Part shown: piece by piece, positions 42,408-50,602 of the stretch | Layout: each line of letters starts with the position of its first letter | How positions within the stretch are numbered: the stretch's first letter is position 1 | NCBI GenBank assembly: GCA_017459705.1 | Contig: JAFUCJ010000006.1 | Span: forward strand, 124,001-188,000 | DNA from: Candidatus Saccharimonadota bacterium | GTDB lineage: Bacteria; Patescibacteriota; Saccharimonadia; Saccharimonadales; Saccharimonadaceae | DNA length: 64,000 nucleotides | Direction: 5' to 3' | Translations under genes and position numbers: made by a program | The notes under the pieces: generated by a model | Told to the model about the DNA's origin: nothing | Seen by the model: only the letters and a program-made list of their open reading frames with translations | Databases searched by the model: none

Positions 42408-43571
42408 ATGGAAGATTTCGATTATTTAGGTGATGGGCAGGTTTATCTGGACTCGGCATGCCAAAGTCTGAGACCGCGACCGGTGATTAATGCAATAAAT
42501 AAGTATTACACTGAGCATAATTCATGCGGCGAACGAGTTAAATACAAATGGGGGCGCGAAACCGATACACTGGTCGAAGCGACGCGCGAAAAAGTCCTAA
42601 AATATCTAAAACTGAAACCCCGTAAGTATACTGTATCTTTCACTTTGAACACCACTTACGGAATCAACTTGATTTTGTCGCAGATAGATGCGTCGAAGTT
42701 CACGAAGGTAATGACGAGCGAAATCGAGCACAATTCGCCGTTTCTTGGCACTCTGGGGTTTGCTGAGCGGACTGGTTTGCCACGCGAAGTGATGACACGA
42801 AATGAAGATGGCTCAATTGACACTGATGCCTATGATTTTTCCGGTGCGATTGTCGTAATAAACTGCGCATCGAACTTTGACGGACGCAAACTCAGCAATA
42901 TCGAGGAGATCCTGAAAGCCGTACATAGAGCTGGCGGGATTTTGATTATTGACGCGGCGCAGGCTATGGCCCACTCGGTCGAGGTACTATGTGGTGTGGA
43001 GGTGGATGCGATTTGTTTTTCCGCGCATAAGTTATACGCTCCGTCGCTTGGCGTGATCGTCTGGCGCGACGACCTACTCGACAAATTACAGCCATGGTGG
43101 CTCGGTGGCGGCATGGTAGATGATGTGGACCGCGACTCGTTTGTGCTGTCAGCAGAGAATAAGGAGCATCGCTACTCGCGGTTCGAGTCGGGACTGATGG
43201 CATGGGGAGAAATTGTCGGACTCGGCGCGGCACTTGATTGGCTAGATGGCCTCAGTAAAAAAGATTGGCAGAACTTGACCGATAATTATACAGAATTGTA
43301 TAATTTCTTGTCGGAATCGCCCCGCGTGCATCTCGTGAATCACGAGGCAAACCCAACTATGTCGTTCTACATAGAAGGGTTGGATTCGCATTTGCTCGGT
43401 GAGGCTCTGTCGCGTGAGGATATTATGGCGCGAACGGGATACTTCTGCGTGCATTACTATCTCGATCACGTACTCGGATGTCCGCCACTAATGAGATTTT
43501 CTCTGGGGTTACACAATCGCCCAGACGATATCGAAAAAGTGAAAAAGGCTCTTTCCAAAATATTAAACTAA
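42408..43571 (+). CDS. Cysteine desulfurase, SufS/CsdA group
   Basis: 387-residue class V PLP enzyme. The N-terminal YLDSACQSLRPRPVI replaces the usual YLDNAA motif; TSEIEHNSPFLG, DAAQAMAHS, the PLP-lysine motif FSAHKLYAPSLGV and the catalytic cysteine in RTGYFCVHYYL are present. The second desulfurase of the window; unlike iscS it has no scaffold gene beside it and no sufBCD/U is visible. It may supply sulfur for tRNA modification or another acceptor. Probably followed by the thioredoxin-fold gene as a separate unit. Confidence 0.88.
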   Translation: MEDFDYLGDGQVYLDSACQSLRPRPVINAINKYYTEHNSCGERVKYKWGRETDTLVEATREKVLKYLKLKPRKYTVSFTLNTTYGINLILSQIDASKFTKVMTSEIEHNSPFLGTLGFAERTGLPREVMTRNEDGSIDTDAYDFSGAIVVINCASNFDGRKLSNIEEILKAVHRAGGILIIDAAQAMAHSVEVLCGVEVDAICFSAHKLYAPSLGVIVWRDDLLDKLQPWWLGGGMVDDVDRDSFVLSAENKEHRYSRFESGLMAWGEIVGLGAALDWLDGLSKKDWQNLTDNYTELYNFLSESPRVHLVNHEANPTMSFYIEGLDSHLLGEALSREDIMARTGYFCVHYYLDHVLGCPPLMRFSLGLHNRPDDIEKVKKALSKILN

Positions 43572-43574
43572 TGG

Positions 43575-43580
43575 TAAAAT
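43575..43580 (+). promoter_or_regulatory. Putative promoter of the thioredoxin-fold gene
   Basis: TGG-TAAAAT, 10 nt before the ATG at 43590, partly overlapping the end of the preceding gene region. Confidence 0.4.
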
Positions 43581-43589
43581 ACTAGTATT

Positions 43590-44642
43590 ATGGTGTGTAT
43601 TGCTGCGTTTATCATACTTGCTCTGATTGGCGTTTTTGTAGCCATTATCTCGATTTTCAAACCGACCGTAGGCAAAGCCTACTGGAAAATGTTCAAGAAG
43701 GCGTGGGGATGCCTATGGAAAAAGGTGCGTTTACAAAAGTGCGAGACTGGCTTCAAGGAAGATGTGAAAAACACGATACTATCTCGCGTAATCGTCAAGC
43801 ATCCGAAATGGGTGAAGCCGTTGTCGGTAATTATTGAGATAATATCCGTAGTAATCGTGATTGTAGCGGTATGGGCTATCTTGACTGCGGTGAAGTCGCT
43901 ACTGGCCTTGTGGGCGCTTGGCTCATGTAATGTGAGCAAACCCGAAGCGTGCGGGATGGGGGCGGAAGTATGTTCTATCAATGCTTCCGAGCCGCAGAAT
44001 CCCATCGAAGCGACGGGGCGATGGTTTGAGGAGTGGGGTGAGATTTTCGAGGCAATACCAGATAAGTTTCGCACATACAATGCCGCAGACTATGATTTTA
44101 ACTATGTGTCGGTGAACCCCGGCGTAAGCGCAGACAAGCCAGTTGCAGTTGACATATTCGATCCGGGATGCTCGATTTGCATGGTTTCATACCGGAATCA
44201 AAAGGAAGCTGGGTTCTTTGACTCGTATGACGTGCATCTAGTGCCGTTTGCAATACAAGACGCGGATGGAAATTACAAATTCGCCAATTCAGAAATCATC
44301 GTGCGATATATGTTTGCGGTTGAGCAGTTGAGGTCTGGCATGGCAGTTAAAATACTAGACCGTATCTTCACCGGGCGCAACCACGATGGGATTTCTTACC
44401 AAAATATGTTCAACGACTCATATACGCACGATGAGGCAGTAGCAAAATTGGAGTCTTGGATTGTGGCGGACGGGTTCGACGAAAAAAGTCTGGCGGAGCT
44501 ACGCACGATTGTTTCTTATCCGGAAATTACTGACAAGATGAATGAAAATCGCAATATCGTAGAAAATGAGCTGCACGTCAAGGGTATCCCGACTACTATA
44601 TACGACGGGATACGGCATACAGGGCTATGGTCCGCCGAATAA
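43590..44642 (+). CDS. Membrane-anchored thioredoxin-fold protein with CxxC
   Basis: 350 residues. Two hydrophobic helices (about 1-23 and 78-112) flank a basic cytosolic segment. The rest, probably outside the membrane, carries CNVSKPEACGMGAEVC, then a thioredoxin-like domain: VAVDIFDPGCSICMVSY with C194-C197, and the cis-proline segment VKGIPTTIYDG about 140 residues later. The fold and motif suggest a disulfide oxidoreductase like DsbA, with a helical insertion between strands. Substrates unknown; the Cys-bearing surface proteins nearby are candidates by inference only. Confidence 0.72.
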   Translation: MVCIAAFIILALIGVFVAIISIFKPTVGKAYWKMFKKAWGCLWKKVRLQKCETGFKEDVKNTILSRVIVKHPKWVKPLSVIIEIISVVIVIVAVWAILTAVKSLLALWALGSCNVSKPEACGMGAEVCSINASEPQNPIEATGRWFEEWGEIFEAIPDKFRTYNAADYDFNYVSVNPGVSADKPVAVDIFDPGCSICMVSYRNQKEAGFFDSYDVHLVPFAIQDADGNYKFANSEIIVRYMFAVEQLRSGMAVKILDRIFTGRNHDGISYQNMFNDSYTHDEAVAKLESWIVADGFDEKSLAELRTIVSYPEITDKMNENRNIVENELHVKGIPTTIYDGIRHTGLWSAE

Positions 44643-44712
44643 AAAAGTATTTTTTACAACATTCTGAGCACTACCGAAGTTAAATTGGTGGAAAACTTCT
44701 CGCGGAAAATCA

Positions 44713-44741
44713 TTGACATTTGAAGTGCGAAGGTATATTAT
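44713..44741 (+). promoter_or_regulatory. Canonical promoter before the 172-residue conserved protein
   Basis: TTGACA (44713-44718), 17-bp spacer, TATTAT (44736-44741). The best -35 match in the window; leader of about 29 nt. Confidence 0.75.
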
Positions 44742-44776
44742 ATATAATATATACTACATAGACAGGACGCGAGGTG

Positions 44777-45295
44777 ATGTCTGAAATACCAGATAAACAA
44801 ATAAAACGACTTAGGGGTCTTATTACTGATGCCGAAACGAGCCTGGCGGCTGCGAAGGAGCTTCTGGTGTCTATTTTGGGCGACGGTGAGACTATTACGG
44901 CACCGCGCGAGACGATTACATCCGGTCCGGATGGCAAGATTATCGAGGGGATTTTTGATGGACAAATCATGATAGGGCCAGATGGCAAGAATTATCCTGT
45001 GCCAGCGAATTACGCCTCGAAGTCGAAGTTAGTCGAAGGCGACATCATGAAGCTCACCATCACTGATGATGGTAAGTTTATGTACAAGCAGATCGGTCCG
45101 GTCGAGCGCAAGACTGTGATTGGCACTTTGACCCATCATGACGACAAATACTTCGTCGAAGTTGCTGGTCGTGAGTATCAGATTCTTTATGCTTCGGTAA
45201 CTTATTTTAGGTTGCACGAGGGCTCTCAGGTATCGGTGACGATTCCGGCAAATAACGACGAGGCGACTTGGGCGGCAGTCGAGGCTTCGCTATAA
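44777..45295 (+). CDS. Conserved protein of unknown function (172 aa)
   Basis: N-terminal helix, probably coiled coil (about 6-35: QIKRLRGLITDAETSLAAAK), then an all-beta part with EGIFDGQIMIGPDGKNYPVPANYASKS, EGDIMKLTITDDG, VERKTVIGTLTHHDD and a final beta region. The beta part looks like a small barrel that could bind nucleic acid, but I do not recognise a named family. ATG at 44777 chosen over GTG at 44774. It lies directly before dnaX and its stop codon forms part of the dnaX -10 box. Confidence 0.7.
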   Translation: MSEIPDKQIKRLRGLITDAETSLAAAKELLVSILGDGETITAPRETITSGPDGKIIEGIFDGQIMIGPDGKNYPVPANYASKSKLVEGDIMKLTITDDGKFMYKQIGPVERKTVIGTLTHHDDKYFVEVAGREYQILYASVTYFRLHEGSQVSVTIPANNDEATWAAVEASL

Positions 45296-45296
45296 T
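45291..45296 (+). promoter_or_regulatory. Promoter of dnaX embedded in the preceding stop
   Basis: TATAAT contains the TAA stop (45293-45295) of the upstream gene; the dnaX ATG is at 45302, 6 nt after the hexamer. Confidence 0.6.
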
Positions 45297-45301
45297 CTTT
45301 T

Positions 45302-46768
45302 ATGAGGAGTCTGTATAGAAAATACCGTCCATTAAGGTTGGGGGATGTCGTAGGTCAGGAGCAAGTGACAGAGACGCTCAGTAATGCGTTGAAGGCAGGG
45401 AAAGTAGGACATGCCTATCTTTTTGTTGGGCCGAGAGGATGCGGCAAGACGAGCGTGGCGAGGATTCTGGCGCACGAAGTGAATGGTTTCAAGTACGAGC
45501 TAGAAGATGACTATGTGGATATTATTGAGATTGATGGGGCTAGCAATCGTGGCATCGACAATATCCGTGAACTACGCGAGAAAGTCGCTATCGCCCCGAC
45601 GATGGGAAAGTACAAAATATATATCATCGATGAAGTGCATATGCTGACGAAAGAGGCGTTTAATGCGTTGCTCAAAACTCTGGAAGAACCGCCCGAGCAT
45701 GTGATTTTTATCATGGCGACGACCGACGCGTACAAGGTGCCGGTGACGATAACTTCGAGGGCACAGACGTACACTTTCAAACTGGCTGACGAATCGGTGA
45801 TGTTCTCCCACTTAAAAAACATTTGCGAAAAGGAAAGCATCAAAATCGACGACGATGCGCTTCGGATCGTAGTCCGACTGGGAGGCGGATCGTTTCGTGA
45901 TTCGATAAGTCTGCTCGACCAAATTTCGACACTTTCTGATGGTGAGATTACGAAAGCTCAGGTGATCTCCGCGATGGGACTTCCTGAGGACGAGAGAATC
46001 GCCGCACTAATTGACGCATATGTAGGTGGTGATTTTGCCGCAGTTAGCGCCAATCTCAAAGAATTGTTTAATGCAGGAATCAAGCCAGAGACCCTAACCG
46101 AGGAGCTAATTAGCTCAATCATCCATGCTCCCAGACCAGAACTGATGCCGCTGCTTTCAAAGTTGCCAGAAGTGAAAGCGCCGTATGCGGAAGCAAAGCT
46201 ACTCGTGGCGCTGTCTACGGCCGGCAATTGCTCTTTTTCCTCAGCGGACTCGGCTCCTGGAAATGTCATACGCAGGACCGCAGGGGGAACCGCCCTGCGG
46301 GCGAACCCCTCTGGGTCGTCTGGAATATACATTTCCAGCTCGCCGAATCAGGAGATACCTCGAAAAAAGAGCAATCTACCGGCTATGGATAGCGCCACGC
46401 TTCCAGCTGCCGGCGGCGCCACATTGTCTACGGACGTTGTCCCGGCACCAGTAGGGGGTGACTTCTCTTGGGATGGGTTCGTGGAGAGAGTGGGGGCGGC
46501 GGATGCGGGGATTGCGACGCAGCTTATGCATACTTCACATGACATGCGTGATGGTGCGCTGAATATTTATCCCGAGAAGAGTTTTGTGCAAAAATCTTTG
46601 TCACGCGACAAGAACAAGGCGATTTTGATTGAAAATGCCTGTGGCCTCAAAGTCGTAGTGCATGAAGTAGGCACTAGTCCAAATGCCAAAAAAGATGAAC
46701 TCATTTCCAAAATGTCTGATATAATGGGAGGTGAGGTAACAAATGATGGAGGAGACGACCCGTTCTAA
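45302..46768 (+). CDS. dnaX: DNA polymerase III clamp-loader subunit tau/gamma, zinc module missing
   Basis: 488 residues. AAA+ ATPase with YRKYRPLRLGDVVGQ, Walker A GPRGCGKTS, Walker B IIDEVHML, ALLKTLEEPPEHVIFI, SRAQ(R-finger region) and GGSFRDSISLLDQ. The four-cysteine zinc module that normally follows Walker A is absent: the chain runs ARILAHEVNGFKYELEDDY directly into VDIIEIDGASN. After domain III (ends about 310) a Ser/Ala/Pro/Gly-rich linker (315-390) is encoded by a large nested palindrome, then a small C-terminal domain, shorter than E. coli tau. The end overlaps dnaB by 26 bp. Confidence 0.93.
   Translation: MRSLYRKYRPLRLGDVVGQEQVTETLSNALKAGKVGHAYLFVGPRGCGKTSVARILAHEVNGFKYELEDDYVDIIEIDGASNRGIDNIRELREKVAIAPTMGKYKIYIIDEVHMLTKEAFNALLKTLEEPPEHVIFIMATTDAYKVPVTITSRAQTYTFKLADESVMFSHLKNICEKESIKIDDDALRIVVRLGGGSFRDSISLLDQISTLSDGEITKAQVISAMGLPEDERIAALIDAYVGGDFAAVSANLKELFNAGIKPETLTEELISSIIHAPRPELMPLLSKLPEVKAPYAEAKLLVALSTAGNCSFSSADSAPGNVIRRTAGGTALRANPSGSSGIYISSSPNQEIPRKKSNLPAMDSATLPAAGGATLSTDVVPAPVGGDFSWDGFVERVGAADAGIATQLMHTSHDMRDGALNIYPEKSFVQKSLSRDKNKAILIENACGLKVVVHEVGTSPNAKKDELISKMSDIMGGEVTNDGGDDPF
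46221..46382. repeat. Nested palindromic element inside dnaX
   Basis: Three nested perfect inverted repeats: ATTGCTCTTTTT (46227-46238)/AAAAAGAGCAAT (46364-46375), CTGGAAATGT (46257-46266)/ACATTTCCAG (46329-46338), GCAGGG (46280-46285)/CCCTGC (46293-46298), with CCGG at both outer edges. In frame in the dnaX linker. Confidence 0.75.
46717..46725 (+). promoter_or_regulatory. Promoter of dnaB inside dnaX
   Basis: TGA-TATAAT within the last codons of dnaX, followed by GGGAGG and the dnaB ATG at 46743. Confidence 0.6.
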
Positions 46769-48110
46769 AAATGGCGGCAGAGTGCCGCCGCAGGATATCA
46801 TGGCCGAGAAATCCTTACTAGGTGCAGTGATGATTTCGGGAAATGCAATTACGGATGTACTGAGTATCGTGAGGCCGAATGATTTTTATGATGATAAACA
46901 TCAAATTATTTACGAAGCGATGCTCAATCTCTACGATCAGCACAAGCCGATTGATTTGCTGACGCTGACCTCAGAGCTAAAAACGACTAAGAAGTTAAAG
47001 GACGTGGGCGGGGCAGCGTACCTCACCGAATTGTCGAACTTCGTGCCAGCAGCCTCGCACGCCAAGGCGTACGCGGAAATTATCGAAAAGGCGTCAACGA
47101 GGCGACGATTGATCGAAGCCGGCACAGAAATAGCCAACAAAGCGTACGAGGATGACGCGAACGTAGGGGAATTGGTCGGAGCAGCAGAGAAGAAACTATT
47201 TGAAGTGTCCGACAAGGTAGTAAAGAGCGATTATGTGGCAATGGACGAATTGCTCGCGGACGCTTTTGACCGCATCGAGGAATTACACAAGAACAAAGGG
47301 GCGCTGAGAGGCCTCAAAACTGGTTTCCGTGACCTCGACAAGAAGACGGCAGGATTCCAACAGGGCGACCTTATCATTATCGGCGCGCGTCCGGCCATGG
47401 GTAAAACGACTTTTGCCCAAAATCTAGCATATAATATTGCGAGCATCAACAAGCGGGGCGTGTTGTTCTTTTCGATGGAGATGGCGGCCAACGAAATCGT
47501 AGACCGGATGATTTCGGACGTTTCTGGTGTGGATAACTGGAAAATGCGCACTGGCAACCTTACCGACGAGGAGTTTTCGCGAATCAATGACGCTCTCGGC
47601 GAGATGGATGAATTACCAATCTATATCGACGACACTAGCTCGATGACGATTATGGACGTCCGCAATAAGGCGCGACGGGCGGCACACGACCACGATATTG
47701 GGATAGTGATCGTAGACTATCTCACTTTGATTCAGGGCTCGTCGAGATACGCAGGGAATCGCGTGCAGGAAGTGACTGAGATTTCGCGTGGTCTCAAAAT
47801 CCTCGCGAGGGAACTCAAAATACCAGTCATCGCGCTTGCGCAGCTTTCGCGTAACGTGACCGGACGTGACGACCCGAGGCCGGTGCTGTCCGACCTTCGT
47901 GAATCCGGCTCCATTGAGCAGGATGCCGACCTCGTAATGTTCCTGCACCGCCCGGATTACTATCGGCAAAATGACGACAACTACGAGGAAACACATATTA
48001 CCGAGCTATTAGTCCAGAAACATCGTCACGGCGCGGTCGGCAAGATTGAGCTGTACTTCCATCCGGAATTACTGCGTTTCATGTCGCTTGATAAGACTTA
48101 CGAAGAATAG
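46743..48110 (+). CDS. dnaB: Replicative DNA helicase DnaB
   Basis: 455 residues, normal size. N-terminal domain (PPQDIMAEKSLLGAVMI, VRPNDFYDDKHQIIYEAM), linker helix, RecA-like motor with Walker A GARPAMGKTTF, FFSMEM, VIVDYLTLIQG (Walker B), LAQLSRNV and DLRESGSIEQDADLVMFLHR. No intein seen. Starts inside dnaX, so replication genes are linked. An ATG at 46746 is an alternative start differing by one residue. Confidence 0.96.
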   Translation: MMEETTRSKNGGRVPPQDIMAEKSLLGAVMISGNAITDVLSIVRPNDFYDDKHQIIYEAMLNLYDQHKPIDLLTLTSELKTTKKLKDVGGAAYLTELSNFVPAASHAKAYAEIIEKASTRRRLIEAGTEIANKAYEDDANVGELVGAAEKKLFEVSDKVVKSDYVAMDELLADAFDRIEELHKNKGALRGLKTGFRDLDKKTAGFQQGDLIIIGARPAMGKTTFAQNLAYNIASINKRGVLFFSMEMAANEIVDRMISDVSGVDNWKMRTGNLTDEEFSRINDALGEMDELPIYIDDTSSMTIMDVRNKARRAAHDHDIGIVIVDYLTLIQGSSRYAGNRVQEVTEISRGLKILARELKIPVIALAQLSRNVTGRDDPRPVLSDLRESGSIEQDADLVMFLHRPDYYRQNDDNYEETHITELLVQKHRHGAVGKIELYFHPELLRFMSLDKTYEE

Positions 48111-48116
48111 TATAAT
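48111..48116 (+). promoter_or_regulatory. Promoter of the GT-C-like gene, leaderless GTG start
   Basis: TATAAT directly follows the dnaB TAG stop and ends exactly 7 nt before the GTG at 48123. Confidence 0.7.
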
Positions 48117-48122
48117 AGTATT

Positions 48123-49565
48123 GTGAAAAAGAAGATTGTCGTTTCTAAACTCTTTTTATATAGACACAGGTTCGTGATTGGTTATGTGATACTCGCACTT
48201 GCTTTCGTAGGTTTACTATTTGGACTGCCGGTGATTGCACAATATGGCCTATCAGAATCAGAGATGCAATCGGCAGTTAACTCATATGCGTTAGGGTTTG
48301 ACTCGCCGATGAATGGCGACTTGGTGGATTTGCCGTATAGGCTATTACAAAAGTTATCTATCATGATTTTTGGTTTGACACCATATGCCATTAAACTACC
48401 CAGTATACTAGTCGGTTTGGCTCTGGGTTTTCTACTAATACTTCTACTCAACCGATGGTTCAAGAATAATGTATCGCTACTTGCGTCATTTCTAATTATT
48501 CTATCAACACCGTTCTTGTTCTTGGCTGGCTCAGGGACGCCGCTCATCATGATAGTATTTTGGCCTACACTACTACTGTGGCTCGGCTCAAAAATACAAG
48601 GCGAGAAGAAGCCCAAGCCGCTTTATTCGCTGCTTTTCGCCGTCGTACTTCTACTTGCGATATATACGCCATATATGCCTTATTTTGCGATTTTCTGTGT
48701 GCTATTTGTATTCTTGCAGCCGCATCTCAGATTTATCGTAAAAAGTTTACCGCGCGGGCCGCTGATCGCCATAATCGTACTGACGCTCGGCGGTGTATTT
48801 GCGTTGATTTTTAACATGGTCAACCATCCGGAAACAATCATGGAATTATTGTTTTCTGAGGGGATGGAGATTTCACAGTTTATTCCAAATATCGGCAAGG
48901 GGCTGGCACCGGTATTCTCGTGGCTATCGACACCCGAGAGTGTGTTTTTATCCCCGCTGATGAGCCTACCAATACTGGCGCTCGCTTTGATTGGCCTATT
49001 TAGCACGACCAAGGGCTTTTTCGCCTCGCGCAACTCCATCGCTACACTACTACTAATCTTTACCGTCGTGATTACCGGATTTAACCCGGCGGCAGTAGTG
49101 TTCTTTATCCTGCCGACGGCGATATTAGTAGCGCATGGACTCAAATACCTACTCGAAAAATGGTACGGTCTATTCCCAGAGAATCCGTACGCTCGGGTAG
49201 CGGCGATTTTACCGTTATCGATACTATTTGCTATGATTATCATCCCTAGTCTGCTCCAATATGTTTATGGGTATCGCTACAATCCTGCCGTCGCGAGGGA
49301 GTTCCGCTATGATTTAGCGATCGTGCGCGATAATTTAACCGACCAAACTCTGGTAGCGGGGGAGGATTATGATTTCTATAAGATTCTGGAACATTCTACC
49401 GATATCAAGGTCGTAGCCGACGTGTCGGATGCGGAAGCGTCCAGGGAAACCGCTCTCCTATTCCACACGAGCGACGATGACAAATATGTCTTAAAACGTA
49501 TTATTACCTCACCAATGAAAGAAAAATCTGATATAATATATTTATATACTGCAAAAACAGAATAA
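48123..49565 (+). CDS. Polytopic membrane protein, GT-C glycosyltransferase-like
   Basis: 480 residues with 10-12 predicted helices and a soluble C-terminal domain (about 400-480). An acidic pair follows the first helix (GLSESEMQS) where GT-C enzymes carry catalytic Asp/Glu, and the arrangement of helix 1, external loop with PYRLLQKLSIMIFGLTPYAIKLPS, helix 2 is like the ArnT/PMT/Dolichyl-mannosyltransferase group. A lipid-linked sugar transferase is plausible but the catalytic motif is not definitive. The GTG start is fixed by the promoter. Confidence 0.6.
   Translation: MKKKIVVSKLFLYRHRFVIGYVILALAFVGLLFGLPVIAQYGLSESEMQSAVNSYALGFDSPMNGDLVDLPYRLLQKLSIMIFGLTPYAIKLPSILVGLALGFLLILLLNRWFKNNVSLLASFLIILSTPFLFLAGSGTPLIMIVFWPTLLLWLGSKIQGEKKPKPLYSLLFAVVLLLAIYTPYMPYFAIFCVLFVFLQPHLRFIVKSLPRGPLIAIIVLTLGGVFALIFNMVNHPETIMELLFSEGMEISQFIPNIGKGLAPVFSWLSTPESVFLSPLMSLPILALALIGLFSTTKGFFASRNSIATLLLIFTVVITGFNPAAVVFFILPTAILVAHGLKYLLEKWYGLFPENPYARVAAILPLSILFAMIIIPSLLQYVYGYRYNPAVAREFRYDLAIVRDNLTDQTLVAGEDYDFYKILEHSTDIKVVADVSDAEASRETALLFHTSDDDKYVLKRIITSPMKEKSDIIYLYTAKTE
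49532..49537 (+). promoter_or_regulatory. Promoter of ybaB inside the preceding gene
   Basis: TGA-TATAAT within the last codons of the GT-C-like gene; leader about 30 nt with SD AAAGGAG. Confidence 0.55.
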
Positions 49566-49574
49566 AGGAGTTTT

Positions 49575-49871
49575 ATGGGACAGACAATGGACCAAATGAA
49601 GTTACTAAATCAACTTCGTAAAGCACAGAAGGATTTGAAGAACGAAATCGTAGAGGTCGAGGCGGGTGATGGCGCGGTGGTCGTGCAAATTACCGGCGAA
49701 CTGAAAGTTAAGAAAGTTTCAATTGACCCGGACAAAGTTGATTTGGATGACATCCACGAACTAGAACGGTGGATCGAAAACTGTATGCGCGATGGTTTTG
49801 CAAAAGCGCAAGAAATTGCGACCGACAAGATGAAGCCGCTCATGGGCGGGCTATCGGGCTTAGGCTTATAG
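49575..49871 (+). CDS. Nucleoid-associated protein YbaB/EbfC
   Basis: 98 residues, normal length: N-terminal coiled helix MDQMKLLNQLRKAQKDLKNEIVEVEAGDGAV in family register, strand VVVQITGELKVKKVSIDPD and C-terminal helices ending MKPLMGGLSGLGL. Binds DNA as a dimer. Located directly before recR, its usual partner, and near dnaX as in many bacteria. Confidence 0.93.
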   Translation: MGQTMDQMKLLNQLRKAQKDLKNEIVEVEAGDGAVVVQITGELKVKKVSIDPDKVDLDDIHELERWIENCMRDGFAKAQEIATDKMKPLMGGLSGLGL

Positions 49872-49905
49872 GATAGCCTTTCGGTTGACTTTTTGGCAGA
49901 AATAT

Positions 49906-49913
49906 GATATAAT
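49906..49913 (+). promoter_or_regulatory. Promoter of recR
   Basis: GA-TATAAT (49908-49913) preceded by T49905, then GGAGGT (49915-49920) 10 nt before the ATG. The predicted start would fall inside the SD, so an upstream transcript may provide it. Confidence 0.5.
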
Positions 49914-49930
49914 GGAGGTATAGGGCAATT

Positions 49931-50536
49931 ATGTTGCCGACTGCTTTGACTAATGTGATTGATGCACTGGGGATGTTACCCGGCGTTGGACCGCGGACGG
50001 CGGAACGCTACGGGTATTATCTTTTCAAATCTAATCCTAAGGTGTCGGAGGCGATTGCCGAAGCGCTAACTTCACTTCACTCAGGCGTCAAGTCTTGCCC
50101 GGTGACATTTGCGCTAATCAACGCCGATGAGGAACTTTCGCCGCTCTATACCGACCCTACGCGCGACAAGTCAACTATTCTAGTAGTGGAAGAGCCCCTC
50201 GATATCTACGCGATCGAGTCCACCAAAGGCTTTCGGGGTGTGTATCATGTGCTTGGTGGTGCGTTGTCGCCTATTGACGGCATTACGCCCGACCAGCTTC
50301 ATATCCGCGAGCTAGTAGAACGTTTGACCACTGATGACGTACACGAAGTTATCATCGCTACTAATCCGTCGGTCGAGGGAGAGTCGACTGCGCTCCTGCT
50401 CGAAAAGGTACTACACGAAGCCAAGCCGTCGCTTGCGATTACCAGATTAGCACGAGGTTTGCCGCTCGGGGTAGATTTGTCATATGCTGACCAGATTACG
50501 CTGTCGGCGGCGCTTGAAAATAGAACGAAGTTATAG
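49931..50536 (+). CDS. recR: Recombination mediator RecR, zinc finger degenerate
   Basis: 201 residues. Helix-hairpin-helix LGMLPGVGPRTAERYGYYLF, then the region of the C4 zinc finger with only C56 left (C56, T59, S70, Y73 at the four positions), then Toprim domain ILVVEEPLDIYAIE, YHVLGGALSPIDGI, VIIATNPSVEGESTALLLEKVL and RLARGLPLGVDLSYAD. Length normal. Works with RecO/RecF in gap repair. The finger fold may persist without metal. Confidence 0.94.
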   Translation: MLPTALTNVIDALGMLPGVGPRTAERYGYYLFKSNPKVSEAIAEALTSLHSGVKSCPVTFALINADEELSPLYTDPTRDKSTILVVEEPLDIYAIESTKGFRGVYHVLGGALSPIDGITPDQLHIRELVERLTTDDVHEVIIATNPSVEGESTALLLEKVLHEAKPSLAITRLARGLPLGVDLSYADQITLSAALENRTKL

Positions 50537-50602
50537 AATGGCTTTGGGTTGGCTAGCCGGCGACACAGCGGACGAAGAGATTGACGTCCACCCATATATT
50601 AA

